A stretch of 64,000 nt of DNA, taken from CAYYMH01 sp964472785. GTDB taxonomy: Bacteria; Zhuqueibacterota; Zhuqueibacteria; Thermofontimicrobiales; Thermofontimicrobiaceae. Positions 38,345 through 48,921 of this stretch are shown here, one piece after another. The DNA lies in the NCBI GenBank assembly GCA_964472785.1, contig CAYYMH010000002.1, forward strand, positions 1-64,000, read 5' to 3'. Below the pieces are notes generated by a model, which ran no database searches, was not told where the DNA came from, and saw nothing but the letters and a program-made list of their open reading frames with translations. The position numbers were made by a program, and so were the translations under genes. Position 1 is the first letter of the stretch. Each line of letters opens with the position of its first letter.

Positions 38345-41300
38345 TTATTTCATCAGTATCATTTTGCAGGTTCGATAGAAATCATCTGCTTGAAAATGAT
38401 AGATATAAACTCCTGAAGGAACCTTTTGCCCAGTGTCATTTAATCCGCGCCATATTATTTTATGATATCCTTCGTTCTGATACTCATTTACGATGGTTTT
38501 TACTTGCTGTCCGTGTACATTAAAAACAGTTATTTTCACATGGCAACTTTTTGGAAGCTCATATTTTATTATGGTTTCCGGATTAAATGGATTGGGATAG
38601 TTTTGATGCAATGCGAAATTGTCCGGAATTTCATTTTGGGATTCTGCTACATCGGAGATTTGTTTAAAATTCGCCACAATATTTTTATCAGATTGAACAA
38701 ATATTATGGCAGGATTATCTATCCCATTTAAATCACCACTCCAATAATCAAAAACATACCCATAAACAGGAATCGGTGTCAGGACAACCATTTCACCTTC
38801 GCTATACTCAGATTTATGTGGCGTTCTGTTTACACTACCAGCCCCAACAGGTTCAACTGACAAATTGATCGAAAAATATACATCAAGTATCACAATATTA
38901 TGCGCGTCTGTCCATTCAGAGACAACACTTGTGTTCTCTTTTGATCGTGCTCGCGCCTTCACTTTATAATCACCTACTGAATAATAGACATGGCCTCTGG
39001 TGGAATCTCCCCAGTTTGTCAATGTACCATTACCCCAATCAAATTGATATTCTACTCCGTTTCCTAAATTATTCATTGATCCACCAGTCGAGAATGTAAG
39101 ATTTTCATCAACAAATCCGCTGTCAGGGCCTGAAATGAAGGTCGGTTTAGTTACAATTTCTTGGGTCTTTTCAAAATTAGCAGTAACTTGCTTACTACTA
39201 TTCATCATAAGGATTGCAGGATTTGTATCACCCGTTAAATCTCCGCTCCATTGAACAAACCGATAACCAATGACTGACATGACAGTCAATTGAACATTAT
39301 CGTTAATCGCATAAAATTTCTTTTGGGGATTTATCGTCACTGCTCCGACACCACTTGGATTAACTTTAATTGTAAGCGATAACCCTGTGATTGAGATTTC
39401 ATGGAAATCTGACCATTGTGAAATCACATTTGTATCCGTCTCACATCGCGCTCTGCTCTTAACCTGATAATTGCCAATGTTATTATAAACATAATCGCAG
39501 GTTTTATCTCCCCAAAGTGAGAATTGTCCATTTCCCCAGTCAAACTGGTACTCAACTTCATGTCCCAAATTGCTCTCAGCACCATCGGTAACAAAGCTCA
39601 GTACTTCACCCAAAACACCGCTATCAGGTCCTGTTAATGATGTTGGACGCGAAACTGTTTCGTTCGATCTAGCAAATACTGCTCGCACCGTCTTGTCTGA
39701 TCTCATTACGATCATCGCGGGATTACTGTTTCCGGTTAATCCTTCTTCCCAATGATCAAATAAAAATCCAGATTCTGATGACGGTATTAATGTCACCGTA
39801 TCATTGTAAGCATATTCAATTTTATCCGGAGTTTTGCTAACCTCCCCTGCGGAGGCTGGCTCAACTAAAACAGTTAATATAAAACCAGTAATATTCACCA
39901 TGTATGGTTCTGTCCAGTTGGAAACAACATTAGTGTCTGCCACGCTTCTTGCTCTTGCTTTCACTTGCATCGAACCGGTTTCTAAGTAAGCATGACTTTG
40001 TGTTTCGGATGCCCAACCGGAAGTCGTTCTATCACCCCAATCAAACTGATATTCAACATTATTACCTTCGCTACTGATAGCACCACCAGTGGAAAAAGTT
40101 AATTCTTCTCTGAGCTTTCCCGTTGAAGGGCCTGTAGGCAAATCGGGGATAGTAACGTTCTCCTGGGCTTCGACAAAAAATGCAGTAATCGTTTTATCGC
40201 TATCCATCATCAAATCGACAGGGTTACTGTTACCTGTCAGGTCACCTTCCCAATGATCAAACCGGTAAACAACATCCCGCGCGGAAGGCGTATCCTCTTT
40301 TCCAGACGGAACATAATTGGCATCACGAGTAATTATTAATTTATCAAGCCTTGAATTAATATCACGGGTTAAAATCGTTATTTTGTGTTCTCCTTTTGCT
40401 AAGGCAAATTCTTGATCAATGTGATCATGCGACACTTTCTGCCATATCCAACTGTGATATTGCGTGCTTAAATGCCAGGTCAGTGTCGGGTTACCATCCA
40501 ATTGAAAAAAGAAACTATCTTCAGTCCCTGATAGCGCATAGCACCTTCCCCAGATATAATAGGTACCACCTGTGTTTATATTAAATGTGTATTCTGCCTT
40601 TGCTGCCATCGGAACAGCACTTGTGCCGTAAACATATTGATTGCCCGACGCCTGTGTATCATTTCCAATTGCAATCGGACCGGTTAAGTTACCACTTTCT
40701 CCTTCAACTTTGACATTGAAAACATATTCTTCTTTGCCAGATGGCTGGAATGTCGGGTCTTTTGTAAAAATAATATTATCAAGTCTGGTGTTCATGTCTC
40801 TCGTAATGACAGTTAGCGTATGCCAGCCGGGATTGAGTGAGAATTGTCGAACACTAAAATTATGAGATATTCGCTGCCATTTCCAAACATTATAATCTGC
40901 ATCAAGATGCCAGGTAAGCGTATCAACCCCACCATCTACTAAAATAAAAAAACTATCTTCTGTTGGGGACAAAGCAAAGCATCTTCCCCAAATATAGTAA
41001 TTACCTGATTCTTTGATTTCAATATCATATTCTACACTACCAGCCGCAGGTACTCTCGTCGTACCATAAATATATTGACCACCTGATGCTTCTGTTTCAT
41101 TTCCAATTGCAACAGCACCAGATATTCGACCGCTTTCAGCTTCAATACGAATGTTATCATCATCTTCTTTAGGCATAGCTGTAAGCTGAACCCATTCAGC
41201 CGGATTATAGAGCGATTTGTAAGGTTCACGACTTACCGTCCCTGCACCTTCAGGGACGACATTTATCGTAATTAAATTTCCCTGAATATCAGTGATTGAT

Positions 41301-44011
41301 AAAGTGTGTGGCGAAGACCAGTTTGAAATAATTTGAGTATTAGTAGCACTTCTTGCTCTCGCCTGAATTTCATAAGTACCTGTATTAAAATATGACTTAC
41401 TACGACTTGCCCCTCCCCAATCTGACTGTGTACCATCTCCCCAATCAAATTGATATTCTACAGGATTGCCCAAACTCGAACTTGAACCACCGGTCGAAAA
41501 GGTTAAATTAGTTGAAACCAAACCCGAACTGGGCCCACTCGGTGTTGAAGGTGTTGACACAGTTTCATCAGTTTCAACAAAATGTGCAGTAACCGTCTTA
41601 TTAGAACTCATTGTCATGGTTGCCGGGTTATTACTACCGGTTAAGTCACCACTCCAATAATCAAATCTGTATGTTTTATTCGGATCCGGTGGATTGGACT
41701 CTTTTCCTGAAGGCTGAAAATTAGGATCTTTTGATAAAATGAGCTTATCAAGCCGGGCATTGATATCCCTGGTTACAACAGACAAGGTATGCACACCTTG
41801 ACTTAAATTAAATGATTGCACAACATTGTTATCAGAAAGCTTTCTCCACTTCCAAGTATAATAATCAGATCCAAGATGCCAGGTCATCGTATCAGAGTTT
41901 GCATTTACGACCATAAAAAAGCTATCTTCTGTTCCGGATAAAGCATAAATCCTGCCCCAAATTTGATAAGTCCCGGATTCGAATATTTCGAACGAATATT
42001 CTGCGCTGGCGGATTTCAGAACGCTACTGGTGGGAAAAATGTATTTATCGTCGGATGCATTAGTATCATCACCAATCTGTATCGGACCAATCAGACTTCC
42101 GCTTTCCGCTTCAATATATACCTTGTCAGTTATTGGATCCGTCACCTCCGGGTATGCGGTTAATTCAACAAACTGACCGCTTTCATAAAGCGTAAGGTTC
42201 GGTTCCTTCTCAATTCGCCCAACGCCCTGTGGATCGGTATCGATTGTTAAAGAATACGTCCCTGATCCTCCATCAATCTCTACTGTATGAGTTCCTGACC
42301 ATCCAGATAACACCAAAGGATTGGGGACAGATCGTGCCTGGGCTCTGACTTGATAGGTTCCGGAGAAAGAATAGCTATAACTTCTGGTCGCTGATCCCCA
42401 ACTTGATTGGTTACCATCCCCCCAGTCGAAACGATATTCCACGTCATTTCCTAAGCTCGAAGTGGAACCGCCTGTGGAAAAAGTGAGATTCAATCCAGTA
42501 TCACCACTCGTTGGACCCGTGGGTACATTTGGCGTTGAAACGGTCTCTGCGACATCACCACTAAAATTAGCAACAATGGTTCTGCTTCGTACCATATAAA
42601 TATATCTCGGGTTCATTTCAGATGTATCGATATCCCCACTCCAATATTTAAACTGATAATTACTATTTGCAGGAATTGCTTGGATAAGAACTCTTTCATT
42701 TTCATCGTAAAATGGTTTATCCGGATCGACAACAACAGTTCCTCCGCCAGTTGGATTAGCCCACGTTGTCAAAACGTAAGCTGTTTCCCCTGAAATATCA
42801 ACCACTAACGGATCCGACCAACTTGAAACAATATCGTTGTGGGTTTTACAACGAGCCCGTGCTCTAACTTCATAAATACCTGAACCCCCATAAATGTGCT
42901 TTCTTGTCACTCCTGCCCAGGTCGATTGGCTGCCGTCACCCCAATCGAATTGATATTCAACCTCATGTCCCATATTGCTCGTCGAACCACCCGTTAAAAA
43001 ACTCAATTCATCCCCTGTATTTCCCTGCGTAGGTCCTGTGGGCTTACTTGGCGTACTTACAAACTCTTCATAATCATTAATAAAATTCGCGACAATAGTG
43101 CGATCTCTAATCATTATTATCGACCTTGGATTTGAGCTATTAATATCAATATCTCCGCTCCAGTGGGAAAACTCATAATTCGCATTGGGAACAGCGGTTA
43201 AAGTAACTCTTTCATTATAAAAGTAATTATCTTTGTCAGGATCGGCATTTACATTCCCTCCTCCTTCAGGATTAACGAGTAAAGTTAAGGTTAGCTCCGG
43301 AAAAGCAACTGTTCTTAATACGTTAAAAAATACATTTGCCATAACTGAATAACCAACACTCGAAGGATGTACGTTGTCCACCAAGTAATCCGTCTGCCAA
43401 TTTTCGTTCGCCTTAAAAGCAGTGTTTTGATCAACTAGATAAATATTATAGCCAGCTTCATATTTTTTATTTTCATATAACTGTTCTATTAAAGAATTTA
43501 ATTCTTCATTTTCATTATATAGATTTATTCTCGGGATCAATTTACAAAGCAAAACAATAACCTGTTCATTGTATGCGTATATTTTATCCAATATGCTTTC
43601 AATTTCACTAATCGTGCTCGAATTGGATTGTCCTGAACTAATGTCATTTGTCCCAATGTGTAACAATACAATATTGGGTCCGGCATCTTCTATCCATTGA
43701 GTCACATTTTGATCAATTTCATCTGCTTTCCAACCACCATGTCCCTCATGATCTGTATCGAATTTCCCAGCATTTCCATCTGATTGGCTACCCACAAAAT
43801 CTACATCCCACCCGTCATTAATCAGCATATTATACAAACTGCGACGATAACCCTCATATGGTTGGTCGCCCCCCATACCTCTGGTTATCGAATCACCCAA
43901 CGGCATGAGTTTATGTTGAGCGAACGTTGTTTGTAAACCAACCAGAATAAATAAAAAAACAAAATATTTCTTGAAGTTCGATAACAAAACATTCCGACTA
44001 CCCGATATCAT
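38345..44011 (-). CDS. Giant secreted SGNH hydrolase with alternating InlB/PKD repeats and inserted CBM-like modules
   Basis: The 1888-residue product has a signal peptide (1-31, TTFAQ) and an SGNH hydrolase domain (about 33-235) with Ser41 (GDSIT), Asn122 (GTND) and Asp212/His215 (DNVHP), so the catalytic set is complete. Seven divergent InlB-like repeats alternate with six PKD-like domains ('VEYQFDWGDG..S.W'). Three CBM-like modules of about 135 residues ('EAESG', 'YYIWGRCYALSGTEDSFF', 'RLDKLIIT.D', 'PSGKE') sit inside the third and fourth InlB repeats. The NYPNPFNPET sorting domain ends at KMILMK. Such esterases usually act on acetylated polysaccharides. GGAGG lies 11 bases before the ATG. 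The next gene downstream is the smaller paralogue. Confidence 0.87.
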   Translation of the reverse strand: MISGSRNVLLSNFKKYFVFLFILVGLQTTFAQHKLMPLGDSITRGMGGDQPYEGYRRSLYNMLINDGWDVDFVGSQSDGNAGKFDTDHEGHGGWKADEIDQNVTQWIEDAGPNIVLLHIGTNDISSGQSNSSTISEIESILDKIYAYNEQVIVLLCKLIPRINLYNENEELNSLIEQLYENKKYEAGYNIYLVDQNTAFKANENWQTDYLVDNVHPSSVGYSVMANVFFNVLRTVAFPELTLTLLVNPEGGGNVNADPDKDNYFYNERVTLTAVPNANYEFSHWSGDIDINSSNPRSIIMIRDRTIVANFINDYEEFVSTPSKPTGPTQGNTGDELSFLTGGSTSNMGHEVEYQFDWGDGSQSTWAGVTRKHIYGGSGIYEVRARARCKTHNDIVSSWSDPLVVDISGETAYVLTTWANPTGGGTVVVDPDKPFYDENERVLIQAIPANSNYQFKYWSGDIDTSEMNPRYIYMVRSRTIVANFSGDVAETVSTPNVPTGPTSGDTGLNLTFSTGGSTSSLGNDVEYRFDWGDGNQSSWGSATRSYSYSFSGTYQVRAQARSVPNPLVLSGWSGTHTVEIDGGSGTYSLTIDTDPQGVGRIEKEPNLTLYESGQFVELTAYPEVTDPITDKVYIEAESGSLIGPIQIGDDTNASDDKYIFPTSSVLKSASAEYSFEIFESGTYQIWGRIYALSGTEDSFFMVVNANSDTMTWHLGSDYYTWKWRKLSDNNVVQSFNLSQGVHTLSVVTRDINARLDKLILSKDPNFQPSGKESNPPDPNKTYRFDYWSGDLTGSNNPATMTMSSNKTVTAHFVETDETVSTPSTPSGPSSGLVSTNLTFSTGGSSSSLGNPVEYQFDWGDGTQSDWGGASRSKSYFNTGTYEIQARARSATNTQIISNWSSPHTLSITDIQGNLITINVVPEGAGTVSREPYKSLYNPAEWVQLTAMPKEDDDNIRIEAESGRISGAVAIGNETEASGGQYIYGTTRVPAAGSVEYDIEIKESGNYYIWGRCFALSPTEDSFFILVDGGVDTLTWHLDADYNVWKWQRISHNFSVRQFSLNPGWHTLTVITRDMNTRLDNIIFTKDPTFQPSGKEEYVFNVKVEGESGNLTGPIAIGNDTQASGNQYVYGTSAVPMAAKAEYTFNINTGGTYYIWGRCYALSGTEDSFFFQLDGNPTLTWHLSTQYHSWIWQKVSHDHIDQEFALAKGEHKITILTRDINSRLDKLIITRDANYVPSGKEDTPSARDVVYRFDHWEGDLTGNSNPVDLMMDSDKTITAFFVEAQENVTIPDLPTGPSTGKLREELTFSTGGAISSEGNNVEYQFDWGDRTTSGWASETQSHAYLETGSMQVKARARSVADTNVVSNWTEPYMVNITGFILTVLVEPASAGEVSKTPDKIEYAYNDTVTLIPSSESGFLFDHWEEGLTGNSNPAMIVMRSDKTVRAVFARSNETVSRPTSLTGPDSGVLGEVLSFVTDGAESNLGHEVEYQFDWGNGQFSLWGDKTCDYVYNNIGNYQVKSRARCETDTNVISQWSDFHEISITGLSLTIKVNPSGVGAVTINPQKKFYAINDNVQLTVMSVIGYRFVQWSGDLTGDTNPAILMMNSSKQVTANFEKTQEIVTKPTFISGPDSGFVDENLTFSTGGSMNNLGNGVEYQFDWGNGTLTNWGDSTRGHVYYSVGDYKVKARARSKENTSVVSEWTDAHNIVILDVYFSINLSVEPVGAGSVNRTPHKSEYSEGEMVVLTPIPVYGYVFDYWSGDLNGIDNPAIIFVQSDKNIVANFKQISDVAESQNEIPDNFALHQNYPNPFNPETIIKYELPKSCHVKITVFNVHGQQVKTIVNEYQNEGYHKIIWRGLNDTGQKVPSGVYIYHFQADDFYRTCKMILMK
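40290..42125 (-). other. Three CBM-like modules nested in InlB-like repeats
   Basis: Approximate borders: module 1 at 41700-42125, module 2 at 40725-41150, module 3 at 40290-40720. Modules 2 and 3 are adjacent. Each interrupts an InlB-like unit after its 'VELTA.P' strand, and the unit resumes with 'YRFD.W.GDLTG'. Confidence 0.75.
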
Positions 44012-44127
44012 TTCTTTCGTGTCCTCCGTCTCGATTTCAACCTGATACCCGTTTTTTGTGATAACAATTTTCAGCCCTGTGTAAATCAGAAGCTAATTTA
44101 TTAACTTGCGTCTGAAATATTAACTTT

Positions 44128-47100
44128 TTATTTCATCAATAGCATTTTCTTTAACATATTAAAATTATTGGCCTCAATGCGGTAAAAATATACACCGGAA
44201 GGTAACATAGCTCCCGAATCATCAACTGCTTGCCAATTTATCGAATAATAACCTTTGGTATGATATTCATTAATCAGTTGTTTGATTTTTCTTCCGTTTA
44301 TATTGTAAATGATTAATTTGACATGAGCGTTTTCCGGTATTTGATATTCAATCGTCGTCTCCGGATTAAACGGATTTGGATAATTTTGATTTAATGCAAA
44401 GTTATCCGGTGCTCCATCCTTTGATTTTTTGATTCCGGATATTGGCTTAAAGTGCGCTGTTACTGATTTGCTGTTATCCATCAAAATATAGGCTGGATTA
44501 TCAGAGCCTGACAAATCACCGCTCCAGTAGTCAAAAGAAAATCCCATTGCAGCCAATGGTGATAATATGACAGTCTCACCGTTTTCGTATCTCTCTTTAT
44601 AAGGAGTTTTATTTACACTTCCGCTTCCTGTTGGCTCAATCATAATATCTAACGTGTGAGTAAAAGTATCTACTATCCGCAGTACATGTTCTCCACTCCA
44701 TTCAGAAACTACCAGTGGATTCACCTGACATCGCGCCCGAGCTTTTATTTTCATTGTATCCTTCTGTCCATAAATATGAGAGCGCAGGGTGTCTCCCCAA
44801 TCTGATAAGGTACCGTCTCCCCATTCAAATTGATATTCCACGTCAACATGTATATTACAGACAGAACCACCGGTTAAAAACACAAGGCTTTGACCGACCA
44901 TACCACTATCCGGCCCGGTTGGTGTGATGGGTATATTTACAAACTCATGTATCTCGACAACATGCGCTGTTACCGATTTATTTCCATTCATCGTCAGCGT
45001 ATCAGGGTTTTCAGATCCTGATAAGTCACCGCTCCAACGATCAAATTCATAACCAGATACAGGCGATACTGATAACACTACAGTTTCGCCGTATGAATAA
45101 TATTCTTTTTCTGGCTCAACATGAACCACTGCCTTATTTTCTGGTTCTACAGTCACCATTAATGTGTATTCAGTAACAGGCACGTCTTTGATGATAATTT
45201 GATGAGAATTACTCCAATCCGAAACAATCGTGGTATCGTTTAGGCTACGGCCTCTCGCTTTAACATACATTGTATCAATAATTCCATATTGATGTGTTTT
45301 TGCACTATCGCCCCAAAACGAAAATGAACCGTCACCCCAATCAAACTGATATTCAACATTGCTACCAAAACTGCTAACCGATCCACTCGTTGTAAAACTC
45401 ACCAAATCTCCCACATAAGCAGTATCAGGCCCCGAAGGTGTATCAGGTTTAGTAACTGTTTCTTCCCCATCAGCAACAAAATGTGCTGTTATCATTTTAT
45501 TATTATCTATTACGATTTCTGCCGGATTTTCATCACCAGTCAAATCTCCGCTCCAGTGATCAAAAACATAGAAAATACCGTTTGATGGCAATTCCTGCTT
45601 GCCCACCGGCTGGAAACTCGGATCATTAGTGATAATTATTTTGTCAAGTCTAACATTTATATCTCGTTGCAGGATGGTTATTTGATGTTCTCCGGCATTT
45701 AAATTAAATTGCATCACCTGGTTTTGATGACTTATTTTTTGCCACTTCCACTGATTATAAAATTCAGGGTCCAGATGCCATGTTAATGTATCTCCACCAT
45801 CAACAACTGCTTCATAACTATCTTCTAAAGAAGACAGAGCATAGCATCTTCCCCAAATACTATAATCACCATCAGCAATAACACTGAAAGTATAAATGGA
45901 TTCACCATCTTTAGATAAATTTTCCAATCCGCTCATACAATAGCCACTTGAAGCACTGGTATCAGCGACAATAATAAAATGGCCGCTCATAACACCCGTT
46001 TCAGCTTCTAAATAAATATTACCATCCATTGTCCCGTTTACAGTACTCGGGAAGGCTGCAAGCTGCACATTTTCATTTTCCTCATATAAATCTTTAAATG
46101 GATTGACGTTCACCATGCCAACATCTGAGGGGGTTACAGAAATATCAAGAGAATAATAATTTTTAACCCCTGTGATCGTAACCTCTAAACTTTCCGACCA
46201 ACCTGAAATCACATCAGTATCAGTTGCACAACGAGCTCGCGCTTTAATGGAATAGACATTTTCCGATGAGAAAGAATGATCAGCTGTTGAATCTCCCCAA
46301 TTAGATTGCGAGCCATCGCCCCAATCGAATTGATATTCAACGTTATGACCTAAATTACTTACCGAACCACCAGTTTCAAACGTTAAACTTTCCCCTATAT
46401 TACCAGTTGATGGGCCTATCGGAGTATTAGGAATTGAAACGACCTCTCCATCTTTATTAATAAAATTAGCAATAATCGTTCTATCTCGTAACATATTAAT
46501 ATTCGTCGGATTATTCGTTCGGTATCCAATATCACCGCTCCAGTGATCAAAACGATAGTTATCATCGGCAAAAGCCTCTATTTCAACAACCTCACCAGGG
46601 ACGTAAATCGCCTTATCTGGAGTTTTCTGGACAGTACCTGAGCCTTCCGGATTTACTAACAATGTCAATACATAGCCCTCACCCGAATCAGTTATCGTCA
46701 CATCTTTTCCATTGGACCAACTCGACACAATATCAGCATGTGTTTGACAACGAGCACGCGCTCTTACCGAATATGTACCAGCACTTCCGTATGAATGGCT
46801 ACCTGTCTCTGAACCCCAACCCGACTGATTTCCGTCACCCCAATCAAATTGGTATTCAACATCATGTCCCAGATTACTAACAGAACCACCAGTCGTGTAT
46901 GATAAACTCTCCCCGATATTCCCAGTAGAAGGCCCAGCAGGGGTGTCAGGAGTGGAAACCGTTTCATCTCCGCCTCCACTGCTGGTAAAGTTGGCTGTTA
47001 TAACCCGATCACGTTGCATATAAATCGTGATTGGATTGCTCGTATTAGTAGTTATATCTCCAGTCCAATTTTCAAAAGTGTAGCCGGAATTTGCTGCCGC

Positions 47101-48921
47101 TGTTAATTCAACGCGCTCATTATATTCATAACCGGATTTATCAGGATTAATATTTACATTTCCTGATCCTGCAGGGTTTATTAAAATCGTTAGAGTATAT
47201 GTTTCAGAAGTGCCGGAGATGGTAACCTCGCGTGAACTTGACCAACCGGAAACAATACTGGTGTGCGTCTTACAGCGCGCCCTGGCTTTTACCTGATAAG
47301 TCCCGGCGCTACCATAACTGTGGCTTCGAGACGAACTCCCCCAATCTGATGAATTACCATCTCCCCAATCAAATTGGTATTCAACATCATGTCCCAAATT
47401 GCTAACAGAACCACCAGTCGTGTATGATAAACTCTCCCCGATATTCCCAGTAGAAGGCCCAGCAGGGGTGTCAGGAGTGGAAACCGTTTCATCTCCGCCT
47501 CCACTGCTGGTAAAGTTGGCTGTTATAACCCGATCACGTTGCATATAAATCGTGATTGGATTGCTCGTATTAGTAGTTATATCTCCAGTCCAATTTTCAA
47601 AAGTGTAGCCGGAATTTGCTGCCGCTGTTAATTCAACGCGCTCATTATATTCATAACCGGATTTATCAGGATTAATATTTACATTTCCTGATCCTGCAGG
47701 GTTTATTAAAATCGTTAGAGTATATGTTTCAGAAGTGCCGGAGATGGTAACCTCGCGTGAACTTGACCAACCGGAAACAATACTGGTGTGCGTCTTACAG
47801 CGCGCCCTGGCTTTTACCTGATAAGTCCCGGCGCTACCATAACTGTGGCTTCGAGACGAACTCCCCCAATCTGATGAATTACCATCTCCCCAATCAAATT
47901 GGTATTCAACATCATGTCCCAAATTGCTAACAGAACCACCAGTCATGTATGATAAACTCTCCCCGATATTTCCAGTAGAAGGCCCAGCAGGACTGTCAGG
48001 AGTGGAAACCGTTTCATCTCCGCCACTGCCGCCGGTAAAGTTTGCTTTAATTGTCCTGGTTTTAAGCATATAAATATTAAGTGAATTTGAGGTACTTTTA
48101 ACCTGAGATCCTTCAGTCCAATTTTTAAACTGATATCCGCTATTGGCGGTAGCTCGTAAATTGACAAAATCTCCATCATCATAACCTTCTTTATCCGGAT
48201 CGATATTAACCCTACCAGCACCCTCTGGTTCTATTAAAATCGTAAAGATATGTTTATCCGGTCCACTTATTGAAACCGTATGACTTGCAGACCATTGCGA
48301 TACTGTATAAGGGTCACTTGTACTTCGAGCTCTGACGCTAACATTATATGTGCCAGACTTACCGTAAGCAAAAGTTCTGTTAGCCCCTCCCCATTCGGAA
48401 ACATATCCATTACCCCAATCGAAAATATATTCAATCTGGCCACCGATTGAGCTGGTAGCTCCTCCAGATTCAAACGTTAACCATTTGCCTGTATTTGAAC
48501 TTGAAGGTCCATTTGGTTTGTTAGGAGTTGAAATTGCATTTGAATTCTGGATTACAAAATTTGCGATAATGGTTCTGTCTTCTTCCATATAAATGTTGAG
48601 CGGATTCCATGTAAAACGATCCACTTTCCCACTCCAATGAAAGAAACTGTAATCACCCGTTGCATTCGCTTGCAATTTGACTTTTTCACCATCATCATAA
48701 ACATTTTTATCCGGCGACTTTGTGACAGAGCCCGCGCCAGGAGGATTAATTTCGATGGTTAATGTCTTTGAAAGGGACATTGTCTCGAAGGTATTGTGAC
48801 TTTTTTGTCCTGATTCTGTTTCTTCCTGGGCAATACTCATCCCGATACAAAGCAGAAAAGTAAAAAGTACTAATCCTACCATTAAATAATATTTCTTAAG
48901 GTAACGTTGTCTTTGTAACAT
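44128..48921 (-). CDS. Secreted PKD/InlB alternating-repeat protein with one inserted CBM-like module
   Basis: The 1597-residue product has a signal peptide, eight divergent InlB-like repeats alternating with seven PKD-like domains, and the NYPNPFNPET sorting domain (about 1505-1597). No enzyme was found. A repeat unit is about 165-175 residues: a PKD part ('ETVSTP..P.GPS.G', 'VEYQFDWGDG', 'VKARARC') then an InlB part ('L.I.VNP.GSG.V...PDK..Y', 'GY.F..W.GD'). One CBM-like module (about 45590-46025) interrupts the sixth InlB unit. Units two to four are almost identical because of a 525-bp tandem duplication. It is probably an adhesive stalk or scaffold. GGGAGG five bases before the ATG is strong. 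Confidence 0.87.
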   Translation of the reverse strand: MLQRQRYLKKYYLMVGLVLFTFLLCIGMSIAQEETESGQKSHNTFETMSLSKTLTIEINPPGAGSVTKSPDKNVYDDGEKVKLQANATGDYSFFHWSGKVDRFTWNPLNIYMEEDRTIIANFVIQNSNAISTPNKPNGPSSSNTGKWLTFESGGATSSIGGQIEYIFDWGNGYVSEWGGANRTFAYGKSGTYNVSVRARSTSDPYTVSQWSASHTVSISGPDKHIFTILIEPEGAGRVNIDPDKEGYDDGDFVNLRATANSGYQFKNWTEGSQVKSTSNSLNIYMLKTRTIKANFTGGSGGDETVSTPDSPAGPSTGNIGESLSYMTGGSVSNLGHDVEYQFDWGDGNSSDWGSSSRSHSYGSAGTYQVKARARCKTHTSIVSGWSSSREVTISGTSETYTLTILINPAGSGNVNINPDKSGYEYNERVELTAAANSGYTFENWTGDITTNTSNPITIYMQRDRVITANFTSSGGGDETVSTPDTPAGPSTGNIGESLSYTTGGSVSNLGHDVEYQFDWGDGNSSDWGSSSRSHSYGSAGTYQVKARARCKTHTSIVSGWSSSREVTISGTSETYTLTILINPAGSGNVNINPDKSGYEYNERVELTAAANSGYTFENWTGDITTNTSNPITIYMQRDRVITANFTSSGGGDETVSTPDTPAGPSTGNIGESLSYTTGGSVSNLGHDVEYQFDWGDGNQSGWGSETGSHSYGSAGTYSVRARARCQTHADIVSSWSNGKDVTITDSGEGYVLTLLVNPEGSGTVQKTPDKAIYVPGEVVEIEAFADDNYRFDHWSGDIGYRTNNPTNINMLRDRTIIANFINKDGEVVSIPNTPIGPSTGNIGESLTFETGGSVSNLGHNVEYQFDWGDGSQSNWGDSTADHSFSSENVYSIKARARCATDTDVISGWSESLEVTITGVKNYYSLDISVTPSDVGMVNVNPFKDLYEENENVQLAAFPSTVNGTMDGNIYLEAETGVMSGHFIIVADTSASSGYCMSGLENLSKDGESIYTFSVIADGDYSIWGRCYALSSLEDSYEAVVDGGDTLTWHLDPEFYNQWKWQKISHQNQVMQFNLNAGEHQITILQRDINVRLDKIIITNDPSFQPVGKQELPSNGIFYVFDHWSGDLTGDENPAEIVIDNNKMITAHFVADGEETVTKPDTPSGPDTAYVGDLVSFTTSGSVSSFGSNVEYQFDWGDGSFSFWGDSAKTHQYGIIDTMYVKARGRSLNDTTIVSDWSNSHQIIIKDVPVTEYTLMVTVEPENKAVVHVEPEKEYYSYGETVVLSVSPVSGYEFDRWSGDLSGSENPDTLTMNGNKSVTAHVVEIHEFVNIPITPTGPDSGMVGQSLVFLTGGSVCNIHVDVEYQFEWGDGTLSDWGDTLRSHIYGQKDTMKIKARARCQVNPLVVSEWSGEHVLRIVDTFTHTLDIMIEPTGSGSVNKTPYKERYENGETVILSPLAAMGFSFDYWSGDLSGSDNPAYILMDNSKSVTAHFKPISGIKKSKDGAPDNFALNQNYPNPFNPETTIEYQIPENAHVKLIIYNINGRKIKQLINEYHTKGYYSINWQAVDDSGAMLPSGVYFYRIEANNFNMLKKMLLMK
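45590..46025 (-). other. CBM-like module nested in an InlB-like repeat
   Basis: About 140 residues starting 'IYLEAETG' and ending 'PSFQPVGKQ' are related to the three modules in the adjacent SGNH gene. They sit between the two halves of one InlB-like unit, at the same point as in that gene. Confidence 0.75.
46877..47944 (-). repeat. 525-bp tandem duplication (543-bp exact match)
   Basis: Bases 46877-47419 are identical to 47402-47944 by direct comparison, giving a period of 525 bp (175 codons), one PKD plus one InlB domain. Each copy stays in frame. Confidence 0.92.

Noticed and set aside
46662..48473. Short open frames in other reading frames of the duplicated PKD/InlB units
   Set aside because: They recur at the 525-bp period only because the DNA is duplicated and have no start signals or domain content.
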